From assembly GCA_041676265.1 (NCBI GenBank), contig JBAYSE010000103.1, positions 1-6,000 on the forward strand: a DNA stretch of 6,000 nucleotides. Reading direction: 5' to 3'. The DNA is from DUOJ01 sp041676265 (lineage in GTDB: Bacteria; Spirochaetota; Spirochaetia; Sphaerochaetales; Sphaerochaetaceae). The position numbers and the translations under genes were made by a program. Below the pieces are notes generated by a model, which did no database searches, was not told where the DNA came from, and saw only the letters and a program-made list of their open reading frames with translations. Positions 5,960 to 6,000 of the stretch are shown in pieces (within the stretch, counting starts at the first letter, position 1; each line of letters begins with the position of its first letter).

Positions 5960-5970
5960 ACATCTAACAT
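5960..5970 (+). repeat. Fourth, one-mismatch copy of the repeat-arm motif
   Basis: ACATCTAACAT differs at one position from ACATCTGACAT of the right arm at 5807-5817, in the same orientation. It lies directly against the hairpin that begins at 5971. Confidence 0.45.
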
Positions 5971-5996
5971 ACTTTGACCAAAGAAATGGTCAAAGT
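5971..5996. repeat. Perfect 10-bp hairpin with 6-base loop
   Basis: ACTTTGACCA (5971-5980), loop AAGAAA (5981-5986), TGGTCAAAGT (5987-5996). The stem is not GC-rich and no T-run follows within the window, so it is unlikely to be an intrinsic terminator as seen. An operator or a 5' regulatory hairpin for a gene starting near the right edge is possible: an ATG at 5986 overlaps the loop-stem junction. Confidence 0.55.
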
Positions 5997-6000
5997 TGAG

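Larger units (their letters stand above)
5695..6000. other. AT-rich intergenic region with repeats, no convincing gene
   Basis: I see no tRNA, rRNA or protein-family match in this stretch on either strand. It is visibly richer in A and T than the genes to its left. The longest notable open frame on the plus strand (5827-5967, 46 codons with no start before ATG 5893) gives a sequence I cannot relate to any family. The region contains a 92-bp inverted-repeat unit, two more diverged copies of its arm motif, and a perfect hairpin at the right end, each listed separately. Confidence 0.6.

Noticed and set aside
5827..5967. 46-codon plus-strand open frame in the AT-rich tail
   Set aside because: It has no start codon before ATG 5893, no ribosome site and no recognisable similarity; a decayed gene is possible but unsupported.
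5727..5970. CRISPR array
   Set aside because: The repeated word is only about 11-13 bases, copies are diverged and differently oriented, and spacing is irregular (62-91 bases).
5971..5996. Intrinsic terminator
   Set aside because: The stem is AT-rich and no run of T follows within the window on the plus strand; on the minus strand the flank also lacks a proper T-tract.

Overview
The window is bacterial chromosomal DNA with dense coding to about 5640 and an AT-rich, apparently non-coding tail from there to the right edge. Six protein genes can be supported. A lipoprotein with a canonical lipobox suggests a diderm bacterium. RarA fused to a C-terminal methyltransferase-like domain is best known to me from cyanobacteria. 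The overall flavour (moderate GC by eye, DUF4197-like lipoprotein, small secreted beta-type protein) would also fit a spirochaete-like lineage. The taxon is a guess and is not shown by the sequence.

Layout. Bases 1-1874 (minus strand) hold rarA, a clamp-loader-like AAA+ ATPase acting at stalled replication forks; it runs off the left edge. It carries a long extra C-terminal domain with a Rossmann-like, degenerate SAM-methyltransferase look. Upstream of it on the same strand, 1907-2605, is a predicted lipoprotein resembling DUF4197, with a GTG start. Divergent from the lipoprotein, on the plus strand, is a three-gene cluster: a MATE-family multidrug/Na+ antiporter (2670-4043), a Bax-inhibitor-1/YccA-family seven-helix membrane protein (4096-4803) and a small FMN nitroreductase (4813-5367). 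The last two have clear ribosome binding sites and tight spacing, so this looks like one operon for membrane transport and redox or stress physiology. Tail-to-tail with the nitroreductase, only 4 bases away, is a minus-strand gene for an 82-residue secreted protein (5372-5620) with the best promoter in the window.

The right-hand 300 bases (about 5695-6000) hold no convincing gene but are structured. A 92-bp unit is bounded by perfect 13-bp inverted repeats (5727-5739 and 5806-5818). Two further one-mismatch copies of the arm motif lie downstream (5899-5909 and 5960-5970). A perfect 10-bp hairpin (5971-5996) shares a 12-base word with the start of the secreted-protein gene.

Main points for a second look: (1) genes at transcription-unit starts (rarA, the lipoprotein gene, perhaps the MATE gene) lack Shine-Dalgarno sequences and have -10-like boxes 6-7 bases before the start codon, suggesting leaderless mRNAs, while the other three genes have good ribosome sites; (2) the BI-1/YccA protein has lost both aspartates of the family's di-aspartyl sensor; (3) the RarA C-terminal fusion; (4) the repeat cluster at the right end.
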